From positions 1,863,501 through 1,927,500 of the forward strand of contig CAUEEP010000740.1 of assembly GCA_958450365.1 (NCBI GenBank): 64,000 nt of DNA, read 5' to 3'. The notes under the pieces were generated by a model. The model was not told the origin of the DNA. It saw only the letters and a program-made list of their open reading frames with translations, and ran no database searches. Within the stretch, counting starts at the first letter, position 1, and every line of letters begins with the position of its first letter. Position numbers and translations under genes: made by a program. This DNA comes from Mesorhabditis belari. Lineage: Eukaryota; Nematoda; Chromadorea; Rhabditida; Rhabditidae. Shown here in pieces: positions 24,152 to 36,079 of the stretch.

Positions 24152-25667
24152 TCAAGCCCTTGTTTTCCCACAAAGATATCGTGCCATTTGATGTGCTTGT
24201 TGATGTTCAAGCCATCCCCATCGACGGTGTCCATAATCATTTCCGTCGATCGATGAGGTGCACGTTGGATCGCTCATTGCCTGAAAAGAATTGATTGAAT
24301 AAATATTGAAATTGAGCCCCTAAACGACTTTAGTAGTTTTACAGCTAACTAACCACATATTCGAGCTCAACATCGGGATGCCAATGATTTGGCTCATGTT
24401 GATAACCGACAAAAGTTCCGTCAGCCCACGAGAAAACATTTTCCGAAGTCGATGCAGCACGTCTCGGGCGAATGATGGAAAGTGGTGGAAGTGATGGAAG
24501 TGGTGGAAGTGGTGGAAGTGATGGAGGCGATGGAAGTGGTGGAAGTGGTGGAAGATGGGGTAATCTATCGGGGTAATTGATCGGCTCCTCGTCTCGAGGT
24601 GATGTGTTGGCAGCGAAACGGAACCCGATCCACACGTGACTAAAATCAAGCTTAAACTTGAAAACTTAAATTGTAAATTATTTGTAAACCAGGCTTTTCA
24701 GGCTAGTTTTTAACATATGGTCGCCGTGGTTCAGTCGGGAGGACGCTTGTCTAGCCTGGTCCGACTCACCAACATTGCCACTCTTTTGGCTTGCCATTTT
24801 TATTTTTAATGGCACAAAAAGATTATATTCGACTCCAACATGAAAACTTTCATATTTGGAGAAGTGTATTGTAAAATTGTAAATTTGAACTATTTTCTTT
24901 CAGAGTTTAACCTGTTCCAACATTTCCCATAGTCACTCATTCCACCGACGTCACCCAGCTCCATCACTTTCGATTGAATGAGATCTGAAAACGAAAAGCT
25001 TGGTAACGCCACAAGTGCTATGCAGATTTGGAAATAGTCTCAAAGCTTTGAAAGCTCTTTCCTAATCTTGTTCAGGTCAAGAAAGCCGACTCTACCCAGC
25101 CTAGTCGATCCTAGATCTAAGATCTTAATTTTCGAACTGTTTTTAACGCTTGAAGTGACTCTAAATCAAAACTTTCGCTCCTTGCCCACTCACCAAGTAC
25201 AAATTCATCTTCCTCTTTTGTGTTTATCGTTGCGAGATCAGCTTTCGGATCGATTCCCTTGCATTTCTCTCTTGCTTCATCCCACGAGAAAAGCTTCCAC
25301 CCGCCCGATTTCTCATATTCAAAAGGCTGAATAGTTTTTAAATTAAAATTATTTAAAGTAATCTAAAGAAAAGCTAAAGACAATTGGCCACTTTTGGGTT
25401 TTCTCAGAGAAATTGAAATTGAAAATGAAAAAAAGAGAAATTGAAAGGCTCACCGAAACCCAGAAACAATTTGAGGTCCCCCGGGCGCAAGCCCAATCTA
25501 AAAATGAAAGTTTTAGATACAAATATGCTAATTGTAAGCTTGTTTTAACTTTAATAAGTTCTATTTTTATTAACTTTTAAAAGTTACTTACTTATTTGAT
25601 CATTTTCGACGGATGCAAGCGCAAAAATACTTGATACACCAAGTAAAAATAACAATTTCGATAACAT
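24152..25667 (-). CDS. Secreted C-type lectin-domain protein (clec family)
   Basis: Six exons join in perfect phase: 25667-25592, 25497-25454, 25326-25194, 24984-24912, 24639-24354, 24280-24152, giving 246 residues. Residues 1-18 are a signal peptide (MLSKLLFLLGVSSIFALA). The C-type lectin fold follows: CFWV, then WKLFSWDEAREKC...ADLATINTKEEDEFV, the WIGF strand (VWIGFRF), FSWADGTFVGYQHEPNHW, and a final cysteine in MARYLCGK. The EPN/QPD calcium and sugar motif is not clearly kept, so sugar binding is uncertain. Between WIGF and FSWADG there is an unusual insert of Leu-Pro-Pro repeats encoded by a GGTGGAAGT-type tandem repeat (24480-24560). Nematode clec proteins are secreted or surface proteins, often linked to immunity. 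No expression data here. Confidence 0.9.
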
Positions 25668-26117
25668 TTTGTTAAAATCTCTACATTTTTCCGTGTTTCT
25701 TATCATTTTATAGCATTCGTTATATAGAGAAAACAAGTTGTGGTAATAGAAAAAGCAATTTCGAACGGCAATCAATCACTTTCAAAAGATCTCTAATGAG
25801 TCATTCAAAAAGAGAGAAGGAACTGAAATTATCTGTTTTCAAAAAAGGAAAATAATGGATGTTATTGTTTAGAAAATTAAAATCACTTCCGGATTGTTTT
25901 AAAGCAAAAAAGAAATTGGCTCTGTGAAGTAATTTTATAGCCATCATCACCTACGATAGTTTGAGCAGACTTTAATCTTTCAATCAAGATCTCCTTTAAC
26001 AAATTACCTATTCATTTCAATGATTGATTTTAGTGACCATTTTTTTTTTGATCTGTCATTGTTAATTGTTAAACACAATTGAGTTTTTCTTTATATTCAA
26101 GATTTATTTCAAAACGA
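25668..26117. other. Intergenic, no feature recognised
   Basis: AT-rich sequence between the lectin gene start and the stop of the VWA gene; probably the lectin promoter. I see no distinct motif. Confidence 0.4.
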
Positions 26118-29100
26118 TCATGCTTTGTCATCGATTCTCGTCTTCTTCGGACTTCTTTTCGTCGAAAGGGGCATCGATTTCTCTCGTTTTAAATATTTTG
26201 AATATGTGTCTGCCCAGAGACGCTGTAATTGTACTTTTAAAATTTTCTTTAAGCTTTATAACCTGTTGTCTCCACAGCCAAATATTCACAGCTTCCTTCT
26301 GATCGATTACAAAAATTGCGCCATCGAAACGAGTGATTTCCTCGAGCTTTTCTCGATGGAATGCTCGTGTCACCAAGGCACAGACTTTGATCTAAGTTTT
26401 GAGATTTGAAAACTAATATTTTTAGATAACTTTATCAATAGATATTAGATAACTTTTTATTAGATGAATTTATCAATAGTTAGGTTTAAAAGGAGTCAGG
26501 CCATTAGGCTTTCCCATGAACTTAACTTGACCTATAAAGATCTATAAAGATCTAACTATAAAGATGCTAGAGCTTAAAGATCCTATATAAGCACTTGTCA
26601 GTATTTTATAAGCCAACAATCTAAGTTATTCAGGCAAAGATCACTGAAGATCTCCATCCGAATCCCACCTGTAACCTCTCATGCAACATCGATGTCGATT
26701 TGGCCACATTATCCTCCGATGATCCATCTGATGCTACACAAAGCACCTAATCACGATCATTTTTCAAAGCATAGTCATTTTTTTCTCAAACTTGTAATCG
26801 ATCGTGTCTAGGAGTTTTTTGCCAATTTGTGTCTTCTGTGTTTCCCGTCGGCCATATTCTGTTCTTTATACAGAACACCGGCCGTGAAACTAAGCGCTTT
26901 CGAGAGATGCGTTGGACCGCCAGTGTAAATGATTCGATTGATAGCTTCTGGGAAATCATGATCGAGTTATCAATGACTTTAAGTCTCACTTTGGACACTC
27001 TGAGTGGTGAAATATTTGTCGAAACCGAAGACGACTTGTGGCTCGGCAGAGAATTGAACGACAGCCACTCGCGATCGACCCGGCGCCACATCAACGTCCT
27101 CGATGATCGCATTCACTCCAGCTTTCATCTGAAAGTTCTCAATTGAATAGTTTGGCAGAAAACTAGAGTCAAATGAAATGAAAATCCACTTGAAAAACCC
27201 TCTTTCTGACTGTTTTTCTTGTGTATTCTTGTTGAGTTGACAAGAGAAAAGCAAAAATGGATGTGCCCAAATAAGATAAGCCATTAAACGCAGAATTTCA
27301 CACTGAATCTGTTTTCCGTTTCTGCAAAATTGCTTTCTATAAAAGTTATGTGTTTTAAGTTTTAGGGTGAAAATGAGAAAATTTGGAGCCTTTATAACCG
27401 TTTTGTCACGGCCCTCTATAACTGTTTTCTCTCGCCCCTCTTAGGTGACGGGGTGGTGTAGTGGATAAGACGCTTGCTTACAAAACGAGCCTTTGATTTT
27501 CTTGCTCGAGTTCGAGTCCTTTCTGGCAAAACTTTTGATTCGTTGATTTGTTTTAACACCTTTTAACTGGCCTTTAAACTATTTGAAATGTTTATACTAT
27601 ACTTGAGATTTATGAAATTCGACGGCCAATGAAATATGGCTTATTTCATTTGTCTAATAATGTAACCCATATTTCATTTGTCCTTTCCCTTGTGATTTGA
27701 GTTACACGAAAAGGGATGAGTTTCGATTTTTGACAAAGTACACTTCGAGAGCAAATCTTTGGCTTTAAACGAGATCGATTCGATTGGTCGATTTAAAATT
27801 CCATACGAAATCTCCATTACAAATACCTTATCGAAATTCTGAATCCCAATGGAGCTGGAGGTGTCAACGAGGAAGAGAATATCGACTGGTGGAAGGGAAC
27901 GAGATGGATGATCTCTGGAAATCGATTTCTTAGCTTAATTTCCACTCAACTACTTTAGCATTATTGTTTTATCTGAAATTTACCTTGACAATTGCCCGAC
28001 GGGTATCGAATAATCACTATCGGTGCTCGGCCCACTCACCGTACTCCCATCATCATCAATCTCCTTTTGCAAGCGCTCGTAGTCACCCGGTTTCCAAGCT
28101 GAAATTTGCTCATTATGCTGAATTTTTAAATAATTATACTTTTAACATTTGCTCTAAATCAACTAACTTCCATTCTTGATTTGTTTTTCTTTCCATTCTT
28201 CAAATTTCTTTCGTTTCTCTTCCCGTTCTTTACGATGAGCCTCTTTCATTTCTTTCTAAACTTTACCATAAAAAAAAAAACTTTGAAAAAATTCTAACCT
28301 CTAGATCTTTTTCTTTTTCTTCTTCTTTTCCTTCATCCCCATTTCCTTCTTGTTTTCCGTCTTGAGAATTCTTTGCGGAATGGGTTCGTCGTGGATCGTG
28401 TAGATGAGGATTGTCGCTAAAATTTTGGTTCAACGAATCTATTGGGTTGGTGAATTGACAACTGCCGGCTATTGTCATATGTGACAGTTTGAGCACTTTC
28501 TTCAAAAAGAAACTCATTTTGGTGTCAATAGAAAAGTTGTAGAGAATCAAAAATCAAGCTTATAGCCAAATTTGCAAAAAGATCCACTGAGTAGTTTCGC
28601 TTAAAATGCAAGTTTTGTGAAAATTCTTAAATTTGGCATTTCTTGAAAACCAGTTTTTGAATCGTTCTGAAAATTTGGATATAAGCTTGATTTTTGATTC
28701 TCTACAACTTTTCTATTGACACCAAAATGGGTTTCTTTTGAAGAAAGTGCTCAAACTGGGACATCTCAAGTCCTCCATTTTTGAGTCTCACACTTGTCTC
28801 ACACACAAACCAAAATCCTACTACGAAAGAGGAATCCGCAAATTGCCTGTAAAATCGTCAATCATAATGGAAATTATTTGGAATGAATTTATGGTTTTAT
28901 GTTGAATAAATTTTAGTTCAAAGTCCGGCAGTTTTCAACTCACCAACCCAATATTTCTTTTACTCAAGAAATTGAAATCTCTAACCTCCACCAATCTCTG
29001 AAAGATTGTGGCAATTTTCCGTGTGGATCTCTCCACCATTTCCTGAATTCTTCGATATCCGGAGTGACATGGCGATCGAATCGCGGATCGAAACGCATTC

Positions 29101-29282
29101 GCCAACGAGAATTTGGACTGAAATTTACACGGTATACATTAGCTGAATATCTTAATATGAAGAAGTTTCAATGAAAAGAAGTAAACCTTTGGATTGTTAG
29201 CCTTTTTTCCTCACTTACCGTTTCCGATTCCCATTCGAGTCTCGACTATTCGAATCTCTTGTCTTCCGATCATTTTGAGAGT
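26118..29282 (-). CDS. VWA-domain protein, frame broken by one base as read
   Basis: Exons: 29282-29219, 29117-28986, 28416-28299, 28255-28168, 28098-27984, 27914-27827, 27128-26990, 26947-26792, 26746-26669, 26391-26263, 26222-26118. The N-terminal part is charged and Trp-rich (FRKWWRDPHGKLPQSFRDWW) with a Lys/Glu-rich helix. A von Willebrand factor A domain follows: DILFLVDTSSSIG is a complete DxSxS metal site, then RSRVAVVQFSAEP, the Thr in YTGGPTHLSKAL, and LCVASDGSSEDNV, ending with FDGAIFVIDQKEAV. All phases fit except the exon 26947-26792, which needs five T instead of six at 26815-26820. The first coding exon is not found: exon 29282 begins with two bases of a codon. It probably mediates cation-dependent protein binding. 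The neighbouring gene is a second VWA protein. Confidence 0.8.
27444..27525 (+). other. tRNA-like sequence in a VWA-gene intron
   Basis: GGTGGTGTAGTGGATAAGAC resembles an A box and CTCGAGTTCGAGTCC a B box. The possible anticodon stem (GCTTG/CGAGC) closes a nine-base loop and the T stem does not pair. Probably a decayed tRNA or SINE head, in the intron 27129-27826. Confidence 0.35.
28439..28960. mobile_element. Foldback element in an intron of the VWA gene
   Basis: Outer ends ATTGGGTTGGTGAATTGACA and its near complement (28928-28960) and inner arms (28475-28575 against 28668-28765, with AGAATCAAAAATCAAGCTTA) are inverted. No coding capacity. It occupies intron 2. Confidence 0.75.
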
Positions 29283-29613
29283 CTAAATTCTATTATCAAT
29301 CTTTATTAGATCAATTCTCTCAAGAAAAAAGAAAAATGTTTTCTAAGAGGTGTCTAAAAAGCTACCGTAAACTGACTGTCTTTTACAGGTCTTTTACAGG
29401 TCTTACCGTAATCTGACTGTCTTTTTTACAAGTAAAAAAAATCCCGAAATCATTTATGTTTTTCCTTGTTTTTTCTCAATAAACATTTCCCTCAAATTGT
29501 TTTTTTTCAATGCATTTTTCAAATTGAACAACTTGAGGAAAATATTTATTTGAAAAAAAGTTTACAATTTTCAAAGACAAAAATTGAGTGACTCAAAAAG
29601 CAACAGGTTGAAT

Positions 29614-32600
29614 TCAAGCTGTTGTATTTCTCGGGACAGCATCCGGGAAAACACTATTCATAAAAGCTTCACCGGTATTTCTCGCTACTGAACTCTCCGT
29701 ATTCAAATCGGCTAATCTCTGCCTTTGACCGGGAATCAATAATTCATTTGTTTGACTTTGCTCATTTTTTCTCACATCACTCATAGGTAACTCGGGGAAT
29801 TGAGCCGACACAGCGTGCCTCGACGGAATTATTTCACGAAGGGTTTTTTGGGTGATTGGGGGATTTTTCGATGGAGACAAAGGCTTTGGTGGTATCATTT
29901 TCCCACCAATCATCGGCTGTCCATAAATAATGATTGGTTGTGGTTGTTCGCGTGTTTTTGCAGCCGCCAACTCTGCCACAGCCGCTTTTTCAGCTGCCTC
30001 GCTTCGGATCTGAAATCGGAAAAGATGTGAATGAAAACATAAGCAAAGTTTCTAATCCAGAAGCATATTTATTAGTAACTGGGCTTTTTATGTTTCATAA
30101 ATACCTGGTATACTCATCAGAAACTAGTTTTCAATCTAACTCTTTTCCTCATTTATAGCCTGATCCCATTAGGAAAACCCTAATAAAATCCGGGTTTACA
30201 AAATTTTGGTCAACCATTTTCAAAAATAAATTTTAGCCTTACCTTTTCCTGTTCTTTAGCCGTTTTGAGCTCGCCTTGTGTACGTCGAACTTCTTCCTGT
30301 AACATTAAAATATAAAAATATATATACCGTAAATACTGTAATAGTACCCCATCCCCCTCGTACAGTCGCGTAGTCGCAAAAGTTTTTTCGTATTTCATTT
30401 TTTTTCAAAGCGCCCGTACTTTCAAAAAATGTTTTTGGTATCGAAAAATAGCTGAAATTCAGGGCTATTTTTTGATGCCTAAGCGCGCATTCTAGCATAA
30501 ACCAGTGTCGAGAAAAACTCGTTCCAAGCTAAACTACGCAACACTCCGCACCGGCATTACAGTATCTACGGCAGTTATTCTTAAACAACAGAAATAAAGA
30601 GAAATGAATCAAACTACCGTAAATACTGTAATAGTACCCCATCCCCCTCGTACAGTCGCGTAATCACAAAAGTTTTTTAGTATTTCATTTTTTTCAAAGT
30701 GCCCGTACTTTCAAAAAAATGCGTCTTTGGTATCAAAAAAATAGCTGAAATTCAGGGCCATTTTTTGATACCTAAGCGCGCATTGTAGCATAAACCAGTG
30801 TCGAGAAAAACTCGTTCAAAGCTAGACTACGCAACACTCCTCACCGTCATTATGGGCGTGGGGTGGGTACTATTACAGTATTTACGGTATTTCTATATTC
30901 TTTAACACATTCACCACTCATTAATAACAATTATTTTTGATTTAAAGTTTTTAAGACCATTTATTATTTATTTTATAGAAAGCTCTTGATTACTACTTGT
31001 TTCAAGAGGAGATTCACGGCTATAATAGTCTAAATCTTTAAATTTACACGAAATTAGTTAAACTGTTAACAACTACGCGACTGTACGCTAGAAATAACGT
31101 CGTTTTTAATGTATTAATCATTTTATTTTTTTCGTCTACTTGATGTTTCTCATTCAATTTCATTTGCTCTTCCATTTGTCGATGAATCCTCGCAGTGAAA
31201 TATTCGTTTTGTTTACGAAGATTTCTCTCAACTTCCGCGTATTCATATTTTAAGCGTCTATCTAAGAAATTCACTTTTATATAATGTTTCCAATATCACT
31301 CACTATCTTCTCGATAAACATATACAGCATAAAGAAGACAACAACAAGTAAGAAGAAACACGATAAAGAGAAGAGTCGTCACAATCCAACAAAGAGTACC
31401 GAATGCAAAGGGATGAGTGGCATTACCTGAAAAAAAGATTTTACATTCTATTCTTCATTTAACCCTTGCTTTTCCCTTAGCCTTGTTCAGAGAAACAAAA
31501 ATTTGAATAGAATGACTCAATCTTGAGTAGAATCACTCAATCTTGAGCAGAATCACTCAATCTTGAGCAGAATCACTCAATCTTGAGCAGAATCACTCAA
31601 TCTTGAACAGAATCACTCAATCTTGAGCAGAATCACTCAATCTTGAGCAGAATCACTCAATCTTGAGTAGAATCACTCAATCTTGAGCAGAATCACTCAA
31701 TCTTGAGTAGAATCACTCAATTAATAAGTTGAGGAAACGAGTTTTAATTGAATATCTTTAAAAGTTACCGTATTTGTCAGAGTTAACTTTCTCAGTACAT
31801 TCAGAAAGTCTAAATGCCATCAGCTCAACAAAACCCACATGGTAAAGTCCACGAAACACTCCGATCATCGCTGTACTTTGTACATTTAGTGATATTCCAA
31901 TTCAAATAATTCCACCAAGACAAATCAACGTTTGGATCCATTTCAGTAAAGTGTAGCTAGTCAAAAAAATAACGAAATATTTAGCTATTTAGCTATTTAG
32001 CTATTTAGTGTTTTCTTTTTTGAGTTGAATTTTAAATGCGACTAAAAACGGCATTGAAAAGGTCGCCTAGAGATTTTTAAGAAAGGAAAAGACGAAAAGA
32101 AAAAAAAATAAAGTGAGGGTGAAGTTGAAAAGAGAACAAAATAAGGAGGATTTGTATAGTTGGAAATGGTTGTGAGGAGCTCGAAGGAGACACAAGAAGA
32201 AGGCATAAAGGAGAAATGATGGATGTTAATCGTGACCGAAAATAGTGACTTTACTTTGAATGTATCATCTTGATTCATCATTTGATTATTTCTTTTAAAG
32301 TTAGACCCTTTTGATTGTGAATACTGAGTTCAAATCACGGGAATTTAGACTTGAGTAGATTTCGGGTTTGAAATTTGGACTTGGGTAGATCAATTGGGTT
32401 TAATCTTCTTTGCCATTCGGTTCTGAATGGCCGAGATTTATTTATTTCTTTTTCTTCCTTGTCTTTCCTGGACAAAATATCCGTGCCTATTTCGTCCTGG
32501 ACAAAACAAAAAAAAAGCGCGGATAGCTCAGTGGTAGAGCATGTAGAGCATCTTTCTGGTAAGCAGAAGGTAAACAAGAAGATCTTGAATCCAATCCCCC

Positions 32601-33878
32601 CTCGGTTCCAAATTTTTACCATTCATCTCTTTACTTTATTAATCTGAGACTAATCTGAGAAGATCAAGCGGACTGACAGACAAGCTGAGCGGAAGATCCT
32701 AAGCCTGGAGGCAATAAATGCACGCTTAATAAAAGGACAAGACAATAGGCGTGAATAAGACAAAGCTCAATAAAATATAACTGGCTTGGATCGGAAAAGT
32801 TGGACCAGAAAGATTTGACTTTCTGACACGATTACCCACTCAACTCACTTCTATTCACAAAAGTGTTGGCAGATTGGCAGAGTGGAAGTGAAAGACGCGA
32901 AAGGGAGTCGAAATCATGGGCAGTTAACTGCAAAAATATATGAGAATTCTGTGAGAAAATAGGAAACCGAAAAATCAACTATTTTATGACTTTACTTTCA
33001 AAGTATTGGCAGTGGCTGCATAGTGTTGATCAGCAATCTGGGGATACGTTCCATCGACGAGAATATAGAAAGCATGAATTGGAGAGTTTGGAGACAAGAG
33101 CACCTCTTTGTTTAGCTGAAATCGAGTGTTGTATTTATCCAATTTATCAATCAAAATCTCACGAACCAACTCGGGAATCTGATATTTTCCCCCAGAGATC
33201 ACGACGATCACATCGGGAAACGGCTTTCGATTACCCTAAATAGTTCTGAAGTTAAATTTATCTCTAGATTCTACTCATAAACTTGAAATTCTTGTACTAA
33301 CTTGCGCTAGAGCAAACTTGGCAATCGAGTTCACACTGGCACACGGGAGACAACGGGTTGGACTCGTGTTTGGATCGCATGGAGCATAAGTGGTAGACTG
33401 AATACAAAAATAGGATTTAGGATTGTTTTTGAATGAGTATTGGGTACATTTACTTGCCCTTCCAAATTTGTGATTTTTCAACTGACTTTGACGTTCTCTT
33501 TTTGAGGGTTTTATTTTGTTTGACCTGAATGCGCGATTGAAGATCCCGTCGATTAGCCTGATCGGAAAACGGAAAAACGAAACGACCCATTGGAGTAAAC
33601 ATGGCGAGTGAGACACGAGAACCAGCTGGTGAAAGATCCATTTGATCGATCGACTGGAATTCCTTTCAAGAATTACTTTAAATTGTCATAGGCGCTAGAC
33701 TTTGATGTTAATTGATCGGCCTCTTACCTTGGCTACAAAATCAAGCTCTCTCTGAAAATCGGCGGGTTTTATGTGCAGAGAAGAATCGATAATAAAAAGC
33801 ACATCCGAATTCGGCCATCGACAACATTCAGAAATGAGAATGACAAGTGAAAATATCAATGTTTCCCAAAAAAATCAT
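29614..33878 (-). CDS. Single-pass membrane protein with extracellular VWA domain
   Basis: Ten exons: 33878-33728, 33653-33525, 33397-33302, 33235-32996, 32927-32849, 31870-31769, 31426-31304, 31261-31140, 30296-30243, 30009-29614; about 496 residues. The start lies nine bases after a TTTTTTTCAG site. The signal peptide (TLIFSLVILISECC) is in frame only if the A run 33868-33874 has six instead of seven bases; all later phases agree. The VWA domain has SDVLFIIDSSLH, RVSLAMFTPMGRFVFPF, a Cys-rich insert (APCDPNTSPTRCLPC) and PDVIVVISGGKYQIPELV; the metal site is DSSLH, not DxSxS. Then comes a transmembrane helix (WIVTTLLFIVFLLTCCCLLY), a charged coiled coil (RLKYEYAEVERNLRKQNEYF) and a Pro-rich tail (MIPPKPLSPSKNPPI). 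Likely a surface adhesion or matrix receptor, by inference. The gene directly downstream is also a VWA protein on the same strand. Confidence 0.85.
30325..30572. mobile_element. TACCGTA-family foldback element
   Basis: Starts TACCGTAAATACTGTAATAG; the right end (TTACAGTATCTACGG) is decayed. Internal landmarks shared by the family are CGTACAGTCGCGTAGTCGC and CCAGTGTCGAGAAAAACTCG. It sits 43 bp ahead of a second copy, in an intron of the membrane VWA gene. Confidence 0.85.
30615..30889. mobile_element. TACCGTA-family foldback element
   Basis: Complete copy, starting TACCGTAAATACTGTAATAG and ending CTATTACAGTATTTACGGTA, in direct orientation to its neighbour at 30325-30572. Confidence 0.9.
31502..31722. 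repeat. 20-bp minisatellite, about 11 copies
   Basis: The unit is AATCACTCAATCTTGAGCAG with A/G changes at a few places. It lies in the intron just before the transmembrane exon of the VWA gene. Confidence 0.95.
32517..32605 (+). other. tRNA-like sequence in intron of membrane VWA gene
   Basis: GGATAGCTCAGTGGTAGAGC is a canonical A box. The B box (GATCTTGAATCCAATCC) is diverged and the acceptor ends do not pair, so this is likely a decayed tRNA or SINE head. The surrounding intron 31871-32848 has no exon that I can support. Confidence 0.4.
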
Positions 33879-34354
33879 CGCTCATTTCTGAAAAAAAAAT
33901 TATATAAACGGCTCGTTTTTTAAGAGGTTTTTTTGAAGACAAAGAAAAAGAAGATCAGGATAAAAAAAGAGCTAGTGTATGTTTTTGTTGTGGGGGTGAA
34001 GGAGTCATGGTTGCTAGAGGGGACATTGGGAAAGGTAGAAGGGATACGGAGATCCCAAAGCTCAGCTGTACGGATTTTTGAGAAACGACATCTAGAAATA
34101 TAATGACTAAACTAAAAGATATTAAGAAAGTAAACAAATGAATGTAGTTAAAATCCACTTAAACTGGTTTATCGAAGCTGAATTTGTCAAAAGTCAGCAG
34201 ACAGCAGTCACACTTTTATGTTTGTCGGCTATCTCAAAATCGGTGTTTCATTTATCGATTCAGAGTAAAATCCACAATCACTACTAGACTTTTGTATCTC
34301 AATTACATAAAGGATGACTGAAATAGTCCACTCGTGATTCACCATAAAGAAACA

Positions 34355-34789
34355 TACCGTAAAAACTCTAATAGAACGGCCCCTATAGGAGCGTAGTGTA
34401 GTCTAAGTTTACTCTCAAACAAACGCTCAAATCTCGACACCAGTACATTTGTTTCTGTACATTTAAGTATCAAATTAAAGTAAAGAAAATGGGTGATTTT
34501 TTGAGATACAACACATATTTTTAGCATTAACCAGCATTTAGAAAAAATGATTGAAAAGTGGCAAAAAAAAAGCCAATTTTTCCACTTTTTAATCATTTTT
34601 TTCTAAACGCTGGTTAATGCTAAAAATATGTGTTATATCTCAAAAAATCACCCATTTTCTTTACTTTAATTTGATACTTAAATGTACAGAAACAAATGTA
34701 CTGGTGTCGAGATTTGAGCGTTTGTTTGAGAGTAAACTTAGACTACACGACGCTCCTATAGGGGCCGTTCTATTAGAGTTTTTACGGTA
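34355..34789. mobile_element. 435-bp near-perfect palindrome, TACCGTAAAAACTCTAATAG ends
   Basis: Both arms of about 215 bp match almost base for base, meeting near 34572. The ends are TACCGTAAAAACTCTAATAG and its complement, related to the TACCGTA family but with a different interior (TCAAATCTCGACACCAGTAC). Mirror frames on the two strands give the same peptide and are not genes. 33879-34354, the region upstream of the VWA gene, holds no gene. Confidence 0.9.
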
Positions 34790-34963
34790 CATAAACATTG
34801 TCTAATTAAAGCTAGCTATCTCAAAATTTAACACTCTTAAGGTGAAAATTTATGAAGTAACTGAAAATCAACACTATTTAGCTGAAATCTCAAAAGTTTC
34901 TATCAAAATTACCCATTTTAAAAGCAAACAGGAGTTTTCAGCCACTCTATTTCAGCTCTGAAG

Positions 34964-35352
34964 CTTCGATTCTTTATCACCAGATTTAGAATCATTTTCC
35001 TTTCCTTTAACATCATCATTTCTTTGATGATCATTTTTCAAAAGCATTCCCATCTTTTCATTTCCAAGTTTCCTCTTTTTGTCTTCATCTCCGTGTTTAT
35101 CAAGTTCACCCTTTTTTCCGCCACCAAATCAGTCAGTCTTTGTGGCTTACATGGAACGCGTCGTTCACGAGTTTCACCCTATGAAATATTCAAATCAAAA
35201 CCACTCAAAAGTCAAAATATTCGAAGAGCCTTTTAGAGAAATTGCTTGAAATCGGCAAGTGAAGTTTTTGGAGTTTAGAAGAAAAAGTTGCTGTTGAAAG
35301 GATGTTCGCTTGGTGAAGACCATTCTTCACCAAAAGCTCATTCAGGTCAACT
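34964..35352 (-). CDS. C-terminal exons of an unrecognised charged protein
   Basis: An acceptor at 35353-35355 opens an exon VDLNELLVKNGLHQANIL, of the type that follows beta strands in Tudor/SNc proteins. A second exon from about 35183 reads GETRERRVPCKPQRLTDLVA. Continuing to a stop at 34964 there is a Lys/Glu/Asp-rich tail (HGDEDKKRKLGNEKMGMLLK). The last two parts are in different frames, joined at a run of six T (35112-35117); either an unseen splice or a length change of that run is needed. Upstream exons and family are not established. Confidence 0.3.
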
Positions 35353-36079
35353 CTGGAAAAGTGAGTTTTTGGGTTATATTTCCGAACTTATCTATTCTTT
35401 AGAATTGTGATAAACCTTCAAAAAGCCTTAACTGCTCTCAACAGAATTTAGATTCAAGCAAATCAGAAGGCAGCTCTATGTCTGAACTGGCTTTTGCCTA
35501 GGCATGAAAAAGTCTCTGGGAATCTGGACAGAATCTAGACTTGGATTCAAACCTGACCATGGTCTTACCTTGTCTGGACTGATCTAAATTACAACTGAAT
35601 AGTCCCTGATCTTACTAAACTCTAAAAAAACCTCTTCACCGAACCAAATTAGTTCCTAGCTTTCCGTTTCGTGATTGAAAGAAGAAGAAAATCTTGTTGG
35701 ATTAGAAAGGAGTAGAAAAAAAGAAAAAAAAAGTCAAGGAAAGGAATCTCATTTCCCCATCATCTCATCAAAAAATCATTTGTCGAGGATTACCGGCCTC
35801 AAATTGCCTCAACAAAATTTCAAATTTCAAATTGAAATCATTACGATTAAAGTCTCATTTAAGCACAAAAAAGAAAAGTGTTTCCCATCTGAAATCGAGG
35901 AGTTTTCTTTCAGCTCTTCTGCATGTTTGACTGGATTTTCGTAAGTTTTTCTAAGAACTTTTCATTTACAACATCATTTTCATATTTTGTGTTCTAGCAC
36001 TGATCTTTGTCTAGTTTCAAATAGAGTTTTCTTAATCAAAAGATTACGGTATCAAATTCAAAGCATTTAGCGTAAAGCA

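Noticed and set aside
24718..24770. tRNA-like stretch GCCGTGGTTCAGTCGGGAGG
   Set aside because: Only an A-box-like part is present; no B box and no stems can be formed.
29219..29282. ATG at about 29272 as the start of the VWA gene (MIGRQEIRIV...)
   Set aside because: Its frame leads to a stop in a later exon and does not connect with the VWA domain. The other frame fits all junctions but needs an upstream exon.
31502..31722. Regular repeats resembling a CRISPR array
   Set aside because: Units are directly adjacent without spacers and lie in an intron of a eukaryotic gene; this is a minisatellite.
34339..34805. Mirror frames giving the same peptide on both strands
   Set aside because: They are the consequence of a perfect palindrome, not two genes.
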